A DNA stretch of 64,000 bases from Azadirachta indica. Taxonomy: Eukaryota > Streptophyta > Magnoliopsida > Sapindales > Meliaceae. Shown piece after piece: positions 36,358 through 48,599 of the stretch. How positions within the stretch are numbered: the first letter of the stretch is position 1; every line of letters begins with the position of its first letter. A model generated the notes under the pieces. It made no database searches. It saw only the letters and a list, made by a program, of their open reading frames with translations, and was not told the origin of the DNA. The stretch is taken from NCBI GenBank assembly GCA_022749755.1, contig CM040451.1, positions 5,408,871 through 5,472,870 on the forward strand. The letters are read 5' to 3'. Both the position numbers and the translations under genes were made by a program.

Positions 36358-37828
36358 TGTTGTGGGAAAAATAAGACCAGACATGTGGTAAAATATGAAC
36401 CCACGAGAGCCAAGGTCAGCACCTTAAGGATGACCTATCTTGCGACTGTCTTACTACGAGGTGAGCAAGGAGTTTCACTTACGTGTAAACAAGGTGTAGA
36501 TTTTCTCAAGTCAAGCTCTCCACCAGCTATACACAAGGTAGTTTGTAAGATAAATACCACCTTGTTTAGGCCATGACCTTGGTTCGAGCAAGCAAGGTTA
36601 GATGAACGACCTTGGTACCCAAGTATACTAGAGATTGAGTTGACGCGACCTAGGTTTCCCTTATGTTGAGACTCGCATTCAAAAATATCATGCAGGGGAC
36701 TACAAGACAAGGAGCAGGCCATCTTTGAACGGGGCAGAAAATAAGAAATAGGCAAAATCTGCCTTTAGTAAAACCATGGTAGGCTTTAACAATGCCTAGG
36801 TGGGAATCAAGGACAGTTAAGCCAATGAGAGTTCGTCACTTAGTCAAAAGGGGATAATGTAATCTCTAGAGCTTGTATAAGAAGTACACATGGCAGTAGG
36901 CACCTATAAGACAAGATCTACCAATCTTAGCTCATCATATGTCATGCTCACATATCACTACCAAGAGGCAAAAAGAAGAGGACACATGGGATTGACAAGA
37001 TGAAAGTTAGGGTAATATATGCTAGACAATCAGGTTCAAGCTTTCCTTTTTATATATAAGCATATTTTTCTATATTTTAGGAGAGATTTTCATAAGATTA
37101 ACATTTTCCTAGGTTGAGAGAGCTTATCTTCCTAAGAGAGGATTTTTCTCTCTTTTCCTTGATTCACATTCATATATTAAGAATAGCTACCATTAGTGTG
37201 CATAGAGTCCTAAAATTTGTTACTTTTATCTTCACCATTCCAATGAAAAATCCATTCTCCCAAGAAAGCCTTCTTCTACATGCATTCTCCAAGAACATTC
37301 TCATACTCATTCTAACCTTTATTAATGCCCCTTAAAGTCTCTATGAACATCTCTCCCTGAGTGTTCCTTCAAAGGATGAAGAACTTTAGTCTTGATAAAC
37401 ATCTTTAGACCTCTTTCTCTTCTAAACATCTCTCATTTGATATATATAAGGGGAGTAAGACCCACGCCCTTCGAACTTACTCTCCGATAAAAGTTAACTT
37501 AAGCATTAGAGGCGGGTCACTAGAGAGGCGACCTCTGTTTGAACTTTTCTTCTGTCTTACAAGTTGTTTACGGAGTGGCTTGGCAGAATCTTAGGTTTAA
37601 GACTATTAAGAGACTATTCAGAGATTATAGAGGTTAAACAAAGCAATTGTAAAAGGAACAAACAATGTCTATTCACCATTTCAGAAGACTTCTAGCTAGC
37701 TTTTTCTCGGCCAAGCTTTAAACTATGTCATCTATCTCCCAAATATGAAGATTTGGTGTGACCCAGCTGACCACATCAGAAACCTATCTCTAGACCTGAT
37801 GCAGCTGAGTAAAATTCCTGCATCAACA
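36358..37828. mobile_element. Solo LTR (1471 bp) with AGTAT target duplication
   Basis: The element starts TGTTGTGGG and ends GCATCAACA, so TGTTG/CAACA form perfect 5-base inverted ends. It is flanked on both sides by the same five bases, AGTAT (36353-36357 and 37829-37833). A TATA-like TTTATATATAAGC lies at about 37050. Size and structure fit the LTR of a Ty3/Gypsy-type retrotransposon, although the family cannot be set without an internal region. No internal sequence or partner LTR is present, so the original element was lost by LTR-LTR recombination. The perfect duplication implies modest age. Short frames inside (for example 36435-36755 minus) are not genes. The strand of transcription is probably plus, by the TATA position. 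Confidence 0.93.
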
Positions 37829-37989
37829 AGTATATATATTTTGTTCAATGTACGTACAATTTAACTAATGATTTTGGATCAAAATATGAGATTCACTCTA
37901 TTATTTCAATTTTTTGTCTAGTGCAAGTGGAAAATGATTTTCTTCAGTTGATTGCTTGAATCCAACATCATATAATTATATTAGATGAG

Positions 37990-39480
37990 TTTTTTTTTTT
38001 TTGGCTAAAAACATAGCTAAATTTAGAGACTATAATCATTATATATCCAAGAAAAGATTAGAGGAAGTTGCACAACCAACATGCACATACATTGCTAAGG
38101 CAACAACAAAGACCAATTTCATTACTACCAAAAACTTTCCTAGTGGAGGAAAGGATAATGACCGATTTATAACTCTTATTTCAGAAATGGTGCCATAATT
38201 TTAGTTAAAAGTATTGATTTTAGTTGTTGCTTTGTTTTATTGAATTTCAAATTAACGGATTGATTTTAGTTGTTGACTTGTTTTATTGAATTTTTTTTGT
38301 TTTATTTGATGAAATTGGACACCTATTGTTATCTTTAATTTTGAAGGATTTTTTTCGTTATTGTCTTAGTCTAATAGATCTCTCAATCAGGATGTAATGA
38401 ATATATTTGGAAATTACTTGTTGTTTTTTTTTCTTTCTTTTTTTTTTGTTTCCTAATATATTTTTTTCAAAATAATAGAATAATTGAAATCAATTAGTTT
38501 GAATTGAATGGATTGATGCATGAAAGTGATAAATGGTTCACTCAAAATATATTTAAGGTCTATAAACTAAACTTATTTGCAATCTAATTTGATAGTCTAA
38601 CTGTAAAAAATTTAGTAAATGGGGTAAAATTGTTTATAAAAATTGATTAACAGGGTTGTTGTCATTCAAATATTCCTTAAAAATAGGATTATTTGGTTAT
38701 GTATTAATTGTTTCACGTGATTTAGAATTTTTTTAAAAATTTTGATTGATTTTACTTTGTTTTTGTCATTCTAGATCAACAAAAACCTAATGGCACCTAA
38801 GTTGCAAAGAATGCAAGGTGAAAATGAGCAATCACAAGATTATGATGTTGACAAATTACGTATATAATGTAGATTGTCATGTGCATTTAACTTTTGCTTA
38901 TATGTGTTTTTAATTAACCAAAATTTGGTTTTCCAATATTTCAAGGAGCAATTATCCGAATTAAACTATATGCTTGGAAAATGGAGATGGCTTGGGAAGA
39001 AAATGCAGAAATTTTCAAACAAATAGATAAGTTTTTGAAGAAGAATATATAAAGGAAAGGAAGAAGAAAATGTAGGGGATTTTTTTTTTCTTTCATGTTT
39101 TACGTTTCTATAGTATAAAATTTATATTAATCACAAGGCTAGCTATCTCTTTCTTTATGTGCTTAACTCTTGTCTTAAAGCACAAGGAAACAAAAAAAAA
39201 AAAAAACTCCAAGATAAGTTGAATAGCAAGCTACTAGAGAGAATTTTTATAGATAAAGATGACTTTAAATCATTTATAATAAGATAACTTGAAAGCTTTT
39301 AGATCATTGTTTTTTCTTAGTCATGCTTCTAAAAGTGAGCATCAATTTGTTGATATGTTTTTATAATATGACTTTCTTAATAATTTTTAATTTTTGTGAC
39401 AGGTTGCAGCCCGAAATGCTGCAATGGCTGCCGATTCATAATCCTCTAAATTAGAGGCATACAGCCTCCAATTTAACTAT
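37990..39480 (+). pseudogene. Unidentified gene remnant with exon-like pieces
   Basis: Exon-like segments are separated by intron-like T-rich DNA: 38001-38198 (RDYNHYISKKRLEEVAQPTCTYIAK..), about 38776-38860 (QQKPNGT.., with a stop in frame), about 38945-39050 (MAWEENAEIFKQIDKFLKKN then stop) and about 39405-39441 after a CAG (VAARNAAMAADS then stop). The last piece resembles 4243-4287 near the left of the window. I recognise no domain. It could be a captured host gene within a transposon or a decayed gene. Reading frames between pieces are not shown to join. Confidence 0.3.
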
Positions 39481-39889
39481 TGATTTTAGAGTGGTATATA
39501 TAATTAAAAATTATGAGAACTAAAAGAATCTAGTTATGAGGCTTTTCAAAGTGTTGAAAAGACGGTTGATTCAGAATCTTCTAACTCATATTGTAATTTT
39601 TTTTTCGTTTCTTTCTTTATTTAGTCCAATAATAGTTAGTAGAATAATTATCCTTAATTTTATAAATAGAATATTTAATTCTTAATCTTATATATAAGGA
39701 TTAGAGTGTGGATAGAATTTCCTCCTTATGAGGATAGACATCATCCGTATTGGGCATGACAATTCGAGCAGCGCTATATGCAAATCAATTAAAACTTCCG
39801 ATAGATTTCTAACATAATATTAGTAGTTTGTACTTGTAACATGTAATACTTTAAAAAAAAAATTACAAATAAAATATCAAATTTCGTAA

Positions 39890-40055
39890 TTTGAGTTCAA
39901 TAAAAAATCATTTTAAAGGTGAAGTCTCACACTCTTGGTGGGAGTATCCCATATATAGTGGGAAGAGCCTCGCATTCAATTGGGTTCGAACTCATAGCCT
40001 CCTTTAGGGTATATTTTCTGATCATCTAAGCTAAGCTTAGGTGCTGCATGCATAA
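39890..40055 (-). mobile_element. tRNA-derived SINE-like element
   Basis: On the minus strand a box-A-like TAGCTTAGATGATC (40033-40020) is followed about 25 bases later by a box-B-like GAGTTCGAACCCAA (39994-39981), with the conserved GTTCGA core. A CTCTTCCCACTATATATGGGATACTC tail region and A/T-rich 3' end follow. This is the standard layout of a plant SINE with an internal pol III promoter. The 5' end is near 40055. Target duplications were not resolved. Confidence 0.58.
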
Positions 40056-40059
40056 ATAT

Positions 40060-41476
40060 ATTGAACCTTAGCATTTATATATGCATAAATATATTCAACA
40101 CTTCAACATTGGCTATAATTTCGCTAAATTTATGTCAAATTTTGGTTACTCTTGCATAGCTATGAGATTAGTTTAGGTAGAACAAAATTAAGTAATCTTC
40201 TTTTTGCATAAATTTCATGTATTTATTGAAGTAATAAATTGCATATACTTATTAAAGTAATAATACAGATTTTTTCTTCACCCTAATTTTTGAAAAGGAA
40301 AATTCCTGATATCCTTGCAAATTTGAGCAAATGTCCCATTACCTATTACGGTTTGAAAATTATCCTATAAGATTTATCTGTTAAATGAAATAATGGTAAA
40401 TTTTATTCTTTAGAAGTTTTTACCATAATACCCTCGAACAATTAATTTAATTTCAATATTTTTATCTATTAATACTATTCTCTTTTATAATTTATAATAA
40501 TTAATATATTTTTTTATTCATAATAACATATAATTTAAAATGACCTAGAGGTAGGCCGGGTCACCTTAAAAAAAGTCTTTCGCTGAATATAAAGTGTTAA
40601 GGGGGGTGAGTGCGGTAGCTGAATCAAGTAATTAATATATTATTTTTATTAATAATAAAAAGTTTAGTATTAACACAATCTATTAAATTGTAAATTAACA
40701 AAGCAATCCATTAACTCTAATAAACAAATTAACATTATTTTCTTCATCAAGAAGCACAACCATAAGAAATACTTTTACTCAACCAAACAAAAAACTTAAA
40801 CCCCAAATCAAATTAAAATCTTAAACACAGTAAATCTTTCTTTTCTTTGGAAATACTCAACAAAATAAAAAACTCGAACCCAAAATAACTTGATGCTAAT
40901 GGGTGTTGGTGGAGTCGAATCAGGTGGGTGAAGGCGGGGGGGGAGATGGTCGGTGGTGGGTAGAGGCGCAGGAGATGGCGGCAATGAAAGCTTATGATGA
41001 TGGGATTAGTTGGGTTACATTTTTATTAGTTTATAGCAAATAAATTTGGTCTTTTTTATTTAAATTATTTTTCGTTTATGATTTAAAATATATTTTTTAA
41101 TTTTATTTGTAATGGTGGGGCACAGTCAACCTTGACTGTGGCGACTCATAGGAGAAAGTGTTGTGTAAGGGGTTTTAACACATATCTCTCTTGAGTTTTG
41201 GCCTTTTAACACCTACAGAGATTGTTTTACTTAATTAACACTTGCCTCCCCTAGGGACATCCATTGATGTTAGCCACTATTAATTTGAGGGGTATTATAA
41301 CCATTTCCCTTGTAAAGTTTTGATTTCAATTAGGAAGCTTTAGTTTATATATACTGACGACTGAAGTTAAAAAAAATTGATATAGATTGATAAATAATTT
41401 TTATTCTTACTTGAATTTTTTGCATAAGTAGCAGATAATGATCGAGGGAATGAATCTTTCTTTGACGTTAGCCTCC
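40060..41476. other. Transposon-like debris, no gene seen
   Basis: A GC-rich G-run block lies at 40905-40990 (GGCGGGGGGGGAGATGG). A short palindrome AGTCAACCTTGACT lies near 41126. A CTTGCCTCCCCTAGG strip near 41242 resembles CTTACCTCCCCTAAGG near 60475, so the two may be ends of one element family. No coding region. Confidence 0.4.
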
Positions 41477-41662
41477 TTATCTCGGTTCCTCCTTTGATTC
41501 TTCCTGGTTGGCCTCCATCTCTATTGTTGCTTCTTCAGATAACATTGCTTGTGGTTTCCCAAAAGCTATAATAGAGAAAATAATAAGACATATCAGCACA
41601 CAAAGAAAACAAAATTTCCCAAGTAAAAAGAGCTTAAAACCTTGAACAGAATGCCTTTGCAT
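41477..41662 (-). pseudogene. Two-exon fragment of an unknown gene
   Basis: An open frame spans what looks like a short intron: MQRHSVQ, donor-like AG|GTTTTAAG, a T-rich stretch, acceptor TTCTCTATTATAG, then FGKPQAMLSEEATIEMEANQEESKEEPR and a stop. The acidic tail is credible as a C-terminal exon. No family is recognised and no further exons are seen, so it may be a captured fragment. Confidence 0.25.
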
Positions 41663-42062
41663 AGATATTTTCTTATGTGTGTCTATGTGCTTGGTGTTAT
41701 ATATTATGTATGTTTATACTTCTACTCTCAGTTCTATCATGAATAGTCACTTTGGTTAATGCATATATTTTTTGGTTTGTAGGTCTCGTTCCAGGAGAAT
41801 TATTGAAAATATTAGTAGTCAGTTCAAGATCCAAATAGAACTAGGCTCTTACAAGTCTTTTATTTATTTCTTACACTTTTATTGCAAAATGATGGGATAT
41901 TGGCATGTTTTATCATGTGTGCATGATACATATATACGTATTACTGCAATTCCATTTCTAGAAAAAAAACACAAATTAGTGTTCTATTATCATCCTTGTT
42001 GCCTTCATATTTTACTAATTAAACACTTTTGGCTACTTTGTGATTGATATTTAAAAAATTTC

Positions 42063-42095
<33 letters not shown>

Positions 42096-42331
42096 ACATT
42101 TCTTACTGAACATTTTAAATTAAAGAGTGCTCAGTACATTGATCAAATACTAGAGGTGTACATAGCTTTACTTACATCCATAATCCTTTTGCTATTAGAA
42201 ACATTGTGAAATTATAGTATACTTTTCAATGAGTGATTACTAGGTATTATTTTTGTTATGGCCTAGATCTCATGGTTTACTACTACAAAATAATTAAAAG
42301 AGTACATTAAATAGAATGCAGTTTTCATCAC
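41663..42331. other. Spacer left of the MCM6/virus junction
   Basis: AT-rich, with a long (AT)n microsatellite at 42063-42096. The 91-codon plus-strand frame 41772-42047 has no recognised domain. Nothing else is supported. Confidence 0.45.
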
Positions 42332-42750
42332 CAGCCTCTCTGAATAGAAGAATATAAGAGCATTAACTGATCCCTGATGTCCATCCGATATAATTCATCA
42401 ATGCAACTAATGCCATTGTCAGCAAGCATCAGGGCACAGGCTTGGCAATAAACCACCCATATTTGTAACTAAACCTAAGCAGGCAAGAATAATATGCTCA
42501 AAGGTACATGGAAATTAAAGAACCAAAAAAATGCAAAGGGAAAGCACATATCAGAATACCGGGTGCTCTTCTCTTAATGTCTTTTTAAATTTCTGAATCT
42601 TTCAATCTTCATACAGGTCTCTTTTATTCTCTTCTTGATTATTATTTTCGTGAACTTTTATGACCTCACACAACTATAACAAACCTCATGCACTTTTTAC
42701 ATTAATTGTGAAAGTGCATACTATGAATGCTAAAGTAAAATAAAGAAAAC
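42332..42750 (-). pseudogene. MCM6: MCM6 pseudogene, fragment 3
   Basis: Near-identical to about 29318-29736, that is the Walker B exon (ALMLADNGISCIDEL..MDIRDQ on the minus strand) plus the following intronic sequence. It begins abruptly at about 42332 and ends at AAAGAAAACC (about 42750), where caulimovirid sequence starts without a gap. It differs from copy 1 at a few positions (for example a 3-base loss in CTTTT(CC)AAATTTC near 42585). This is a third, 420-bp MCM6-derived piece, marking the left host-virus junction. Confidence 0.8.
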
Positions 42751-42769
42751 CTTGCATTCCTTCTTAAAT

Positions 42770-44800
42770 TTAATTCTTTTAGACAACCTAGACCACCAAC
42801 TAGTTATTCAAATTTTCAGACCGCCAGATCATCATTTTCCATTCCTAACACCTCTAGAGTTCAAACTACTAAAATAGAAGATCTAAATACTCAAAGTTCC
42901 GTTCAATATACTACTCCAATAGCCGAACCAGTGCATAGGCCGGAATCTCCAACATTTTCTGATTTTCAAACTATTAACACAATAATTAATGAAAATTGGG
43001 AAATAGACAAAAAATTCCTTAGACAAGACTTTAGCTCACCATTAAACAAGGAAAAGAAAACGTGGTTTCTAGTCAATTTTAACTTAGAGTAACAAGCCAT
43101 TATTAGGACAGCTTGGTATGAAGACATTAATAGAATGAAGACAAATATTTCATTTTTCACGTGGTTTGAAATGTACTCCTTTAATAATAAAATAATGTAC
43201 TCATTTAGAAAATCGAATCTAGACATCCACACTAGCCATCTTAGAAAATGGGAAACAAAAAATCATGGCATTATTCAATCTGTATATCCACCCTTAGAAT
43301 CTCTCCAACTTAATATTTCAGCTAGTCGTATTCCAGCATCACCGTTCAAATTAGCTAATGATAGATCAAACACTGAACCTTCCACTTTAGGAGACATTAA
43401 AAAACTCTATGAACAGAATAATTACCAAAGTCAAATATTGCACACTATTTCTAAACAAGTTAGTCATATAGAAGATAAAATAGACCAAACTACCCCTTGT
43501 TCTAGTTTTCCTTCTAGTGTGACCTCACCTCTATTTAAACCTCAACCATTACCGTAAAAAAACAAAGAAATTACTCCTTTTCCCAAAATTGACCTTTTAG
43601 ATCAAATTAATAAAAAATTATCGAATTTACCAGGACCTTTCAACGTTAATATCATAAATGAAACTTTAGATAGTCAAATCCAGAGTCAAGATGAGGATAG
43701 TGAACCCTTAGAAATTAATAGGTTACAAAGAAAAACTAGACAACCCAATAACTGGAAAAATGCATTAACTAGAAATTATTATCCTAGACCTACTCCACTA
43801 GATATTCAATATGAAGAACGCGCTAAGTATATTACTACTCAATACACCGGTGAATCTATCTATGAATGGAACATAGATGGTAAATCCAAATATGAAATTA
43901 TGAATGTACTCCAAGAAATAGGAATGGCTGCAATAGCTTATAAAGCTGTAAAAGACACTGACCATCAAGCCGCTAGATTAATAGTAGCAGGATTTACAAG
44001 ATCCCTTAAGTATTGGTGGGATAATAGTCTTAGTACAACTACTCAACAAAGTATACTCAATCACGTAGAACAACTCATAATAGAAGATGATCAAGGATTT
44101 CAAGAGATCAAAGAAACTCAAAATGCTGTAGAAGTACTCATTCATATGATAGCTATGCATTTCATAGGCAATCCTCAGGAAGAACTTCAGAGTTCAAAAT
44201 TAGTGTTTACAAATCTTAGGTGTCCATCCTTAGGTGACTTTAGATAGTATAATGATGTTTTTGTTACACATATATTCCAACGACAGGACTGTAATGCCTC
44301 TTTTTGGAAAGAAAGATTTATTGCAAGATTACCCAAATTCTTTTAAAATAGAGTACTTAAAAAATTAGTAGAAATTACCGGAGGAAGTTCAATCCCTTGG
44401 GACACTATTACTTATGGTCAAGTTTTTGCATTTGTTAAGAAAGAAAGCTTAGCCTTATGTCAAGAACAAAAAGATAAGAAAAATAATGAGAAATATTAAT
44501 TTACACAAACCGTAGGAAACTTTTGTACTCAATATGGTTATGACAATCTCACAGCCCCATCCCGTAGGAAACCACATAAGCCCAAAACTATTACTTATCC
44601 TCCAAAACATAATAAAAAAGTCAAGTTTAATGAACCTTATTACAAAAAGAATAAAAAACGTAGTAAGCCCAAACATAGTAAAAAACCCATAGTTTGTTGG
44701 AAATGTAAGAAATCAGGCCATACGTCCACTAACTGTAGAACAAGAAATAGGATTAATGAAATATTCAAAAATGATGAGGATCTTAGACAAAAATTTAGTT
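42770..44800 (+). pseudogene. Coat-protein region of copy A, broken
   Basis: Open pieces at 43135-43557 and 43900-44247 encode the capsid domain; the latter includes AGFTRSLKYWWDNSL, matching the GFTG.L..WWDN motif of caulimovirid and related plant capsid proteins. The zinc knuckle CWKCKKSGHTSTNC (44695-44736) binds nucleic acid. Upstream is a Pro/Ser-rich linker. In-frame stops lie at 43090 (shared with copy B), 43555 and 44245, with further disruption near 44344. Confidence 0.85.
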
Positions 44801-45399
44801 AACTTCTCCTTAGCGAAAATTCTAATAGTCAATCAGATTCTTTTGAAGCTATTGAAGAAATAGATAATTTTAGTGACACAAGTAGTATTTAAGACTGTAG
44901 TTGTAGCGAAGGAATATGCCACTGTCAATCACTAAATATGATATCAAGTAGAAAACAGGATAAACAATTTCTTTTAGATATTATAGATAAAATAGAAGAT
45001 CCCGATGTCAAAAGAGAATACTTGCTTAAACTCAAAGATATCCTTACTCAAGAACAACACCTTAGTACTCCAGAATCATTTAGTCTAAATAAAATTTTTG
45101 ATAAATATTCTATTCAAAGTCTTTTTAAACAAGTTACTATAGGAGAATTACAATAAGAAATTAAATTACTAAAAAAAACAATTTAAGGAATTAGAACAAA
45201 AAGTCCAAGAGCAACAATTACAACAATTACAGAATAATATTAGAATAGAGTTAATAGAAAGCTCCACTAGAAAACAAAAAGAAATTATTCAACCCCACAA
45301 TTCTATAGAATTAGATTCCAATAATAACTCTGGTGACACGTTTATTCAACTTGTTAGTAAGATTAATTTTCAAAAATAATACATCCACATATCACTCCA

Positions 45400-47371
45400 T
45401 ATAGGAAACGGTTTCCACTTAGAAACCACAGCATTAGTTGACTCTGGTGCTCATCAAAATTGTATTAGAGAAGGAATAATACCAACACAATTTTATAAAA
45501 AAACTAGTAAAAAATTACATGGTGCAAATGGTTCAAGTCTTAACGTTAGGTATAAATTATCAAATGCAAGAATTTGTAATAATAATTATTGTTTTAAGAA
45601 TAATTTTACTTTAGTCAAAAATTTTAGCCAAAACATCATTTTAGGTACTCCATTTTTGACCTAGATATATCCCTTTACTGTAGATGACAAAGGAATTCAT
45701 ACTCACGTATTAGGCAAACAAATTACCTTTCATTTCTTGTCTTCTATTAGTCAAAAAGAGATCAATTTACTCTAAAAAAATTCTATTACCCGACAACTTA
45801 ATATTATATCCAACAAAATGAATCATATCCAATCCTTGCAGAAAGAAATCCAGTATGACAAAGTAAAAAAATAATTAGGGAATCCTACTATTCAAGCACA
45901 AGTTCAACAACTTCAATCATTTTTAGAAAAAAAAATATGCTCGGACCTACCCAATGCTTTTTGGGAAAGAAAAAAGCATATAGTCCAACTTCCATATGAA
46001 AAACATTTTAATGAAAAACAAATTCCTACAAAAACCCGTCCTATTCAAATGAATCATGAACTTTTAGAACATTGTAAAAAAGAAATTAATGACCTACTCA
46101 ATAAAGGATTTATTAGGAAATCTAAGTTTCCTTGGAGTTGTCCAGCTTTTTATGTTAACAAAAATTCCGAAATAGAAAGAGTAGTCCCTATAATAGTTAT
46201 TAATTACAAACCTTTAAATAAAGTCCTGCAATGAATTAGATATCTAATTCCTAATAAAAAAGATTTACTCAAAAGATTATACAATAGTGTAATATTTTCA
46301 AAATTCGATATGAAGAGTGGATTTTGGCAAGTCCAAATAGACGAAAAGGATAGGTACAAAACAACCTTTATGATACCTTTTGGCCATTATGAATGGAACG
46401 TAATGCCATTTGGACTCAAAAATGCCCCTTCGGAATTTCAAAATATTATGAATGACATATTCAACCCTTTCACACATTTTTCTATTGTGTACATTGATGA
46501 TGTCCTTATCTTTTCCAACTCAATAGAACAATATTTTAAACATTTAAATTTATTTTTACATGTGGTCAAAAAGAATGGTCTAGTAGTGTCGGCCACCAAA
46601 ATGAAATTATTCCAAACCAAAATTAGATTTTTAGGCCATGAAATATATAAAGGTACTATTCAACCTATTAATAGATCAATGGAATTTGCCTCGAAATTTC
46701 CAGATAAAATTAGGGAAAAAACTCAATTACAAAGATTTTTAGGATCACTTAATTATGTAGCAGACTTTTTCTCAAACCTTAAACAACTTTGTGAACCATT
46801 GTATCAAAAATTAAGAAAAAGTCCTCCTAATTGGACTAAAGAACATACTAGAGTAATTAAGCTTCTTAAACAAAAGGTTAAGGTTTTACCATGTTTGTCT
46901 ATTCCAGATCCTAGTACGACCCTTATAGTAGAAACCGATGCTTCAGACATAGGTTATAACGGAATACTCAAACAAAAAACTAATAGAAGTGATAAAAAAT
47001 TAATAGTTAGATTCCATTCAGGTGTTTGGATAGGAGCCCAAAGAAATTATTCAACAATTAAAAAGGAAATTTTATCAATTGTTTTATGTATTATGAAATT
47101 CCAATATGACTTATTCAATAAAAGCTTTTTATTACGTATTGACTGCAAATCTGCAAAAGAGGTTTTAGAAAAAGATGTTAAAAATTTGGTTTCTAAGCAA
47201 ATATTTGCAAGATGGCAGGCAATTTTGTCCAACTTTAATTTTCAAATTTCCTATATAAAGAGAGAATCTAATTCTTTACCAGACTATGTTACGAGAGAGT
47301 TTTTACAAGAAAAGATAGAGAGTGAAATTCAAACACAGAGTGAAAACCCAAAATGTCCAGCAAAAGTATGA
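45400..47371 (+). pseudogene. Protease-RT-RNase H region of copy A
   Basis: The protease has the ALVDSGA active-site motif (Asp codon 45440-45442). The RT starts in the frame 46049-46234, which ends in a TGA replacing a Trp codon, and continues in the same frame from 46310 to 47371 as the longest open piece in the virus (353 codons). That piece has YIDD at residues 61-64 (46490-46501) and RNase H residues: Asp210 in ETDAS, Glu in KKEILSIV, Asp in RIDCKSAKEV and Asp in LPDYVTR. The protease is separated from the RT by stops. These domains would reverse-transcribe the pregenomic RNA in the cytoplasm. The Met at 46310 lies inside the RT domain, so the open piece is not a natural protein. Confidence 0.92.
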
Positions 47372-48578
47372 AACCGTCCGATTATGCAATGACTACTTAA
47401 ATCTCTATCCCTAGTTACGGTAATATTCCAGTTGCATCAACAACAGGTATGATTTCTTCAACTCAAGAGTATCATTCTCTCTCCTATACTCAAGCTATTA
47501 AATCCAGGTCTTCTACCCAACCTGAGTCATCTACCCAGAAAAATATTTTGTCTTCTACACAAGTTCTTATTCAAAAATCCCAACATAAAACAAAATCCCA
47601 AGCACAGCATATCCAAGTTACCCCTATGATAAACCAATCCAATTAAAAGACTTTTATGCCCTTACCAATAGATTATTCCATCCTGATTTTCAATTTATTA
47701 CAGATACTCCTCTCAAAAATAGAAAATTTTACGAATTTATCCTAATAGATACAAAATCTGTAGAAATCAACTATCACCATAACCCAAAAGACTTTAACCA
47801 AATCGCCTACTTCACCTGTAAAATTAAGAAGATCCTATCACCTAGAGAATTTCCTACAACCTCGATATACTCAACTGTATCCTTTTCCGTACCATACAAA
47901 CCAGAAGGATGCAATTATATTGATTATCAAAAGGCATGGTTTAATATGTTTTTCCTTAGATCTTTTGACCATTCCTGATTTATTCAATTTGACCCAAATT
48001 GTGCAAACCTCACACCATCCTGGTTTCAAGAATGGTGGTTCTTTTTAGGACCCGAACCATTAATTTACCCACAACAAGTTATCCAAGAATCCTTTCCCTA
48101 GTTCAATAAAAATATCCCAAAAACTAATCAACCATTTTTTGTTGAACTCAATTTCCATATTAAATTCTCAATACCATGGATCCTTCCATGGAATTTTACA
48201 GTAGAATGATTTTATCCAGAATATAATCTATCTTTATTAAGAGAATTCAAAATCAAATGGTGGGACAAATATGACTTAAACAAAATCACTCCTTCAGCAC
48301 TTATTCAATGGCTAAAGTCAGAAAAGACGATTGTAAAAGCTGTCAAAGAAGTCTGTTCTCCGCCTCCAAAAAGGACTTCTACTCCTTCTGACAAGGCCAG
48401 CTCAAGCATCCTTTCGAAGAATAAAAGACAATACTATGCCAAAATGTTCGATGAAATAATCAAGAAAATGGAAGAAAAAGAAAATAATGACACCCAAGAA
48501 TCTTCAACAAGATTTACTCAACCACTGACAGATGACCCATATGGCGGGCCATTCTCTCAAGACCCATTTGATCTGTAA
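47353..48578 (+). pseudogene. ORF2 of copy A, unknown function, broken
   Basis: The ATG at 47353 overlaps the ORF1 stop (47369-47371) by 19 bases, a compact viral layout that suggests reinitiation or leaky scanning. The N-terminal part is Ser/Thr/Gln-rich (STQ repeats, 47449-47646). A later part has an aromatic-rich core (FQEWWFFLGPEP, about 48030-48050) and a charged tail (KKMEEKE) ending DPYGGPFSQDPFDL. There is a stop 15 codons after the ATG (47398-47400) and a 1-base loss near 47622, both shared with copy B, plus further stops. Florendoviruses often carry a downstream ORF of unknown role; I recognise no domain. Confidence 0.7.
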
Positions 48579-48599
48579 TTATTCAAATCCAGATAAAGG

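Noticed and set aside
36435..36755. 106-codon minus frame
   Set aside because: Lies inside the solo LTR and matches no protein domain.
42966..43232. Minus-strand frames over viral copies (also 50436-50702, 47047-47232, 54524-54709)
   Set aside because: They recur in each viral copy only because the sense strand is similar; they are antisense shadows of capsid and RNase H regions.
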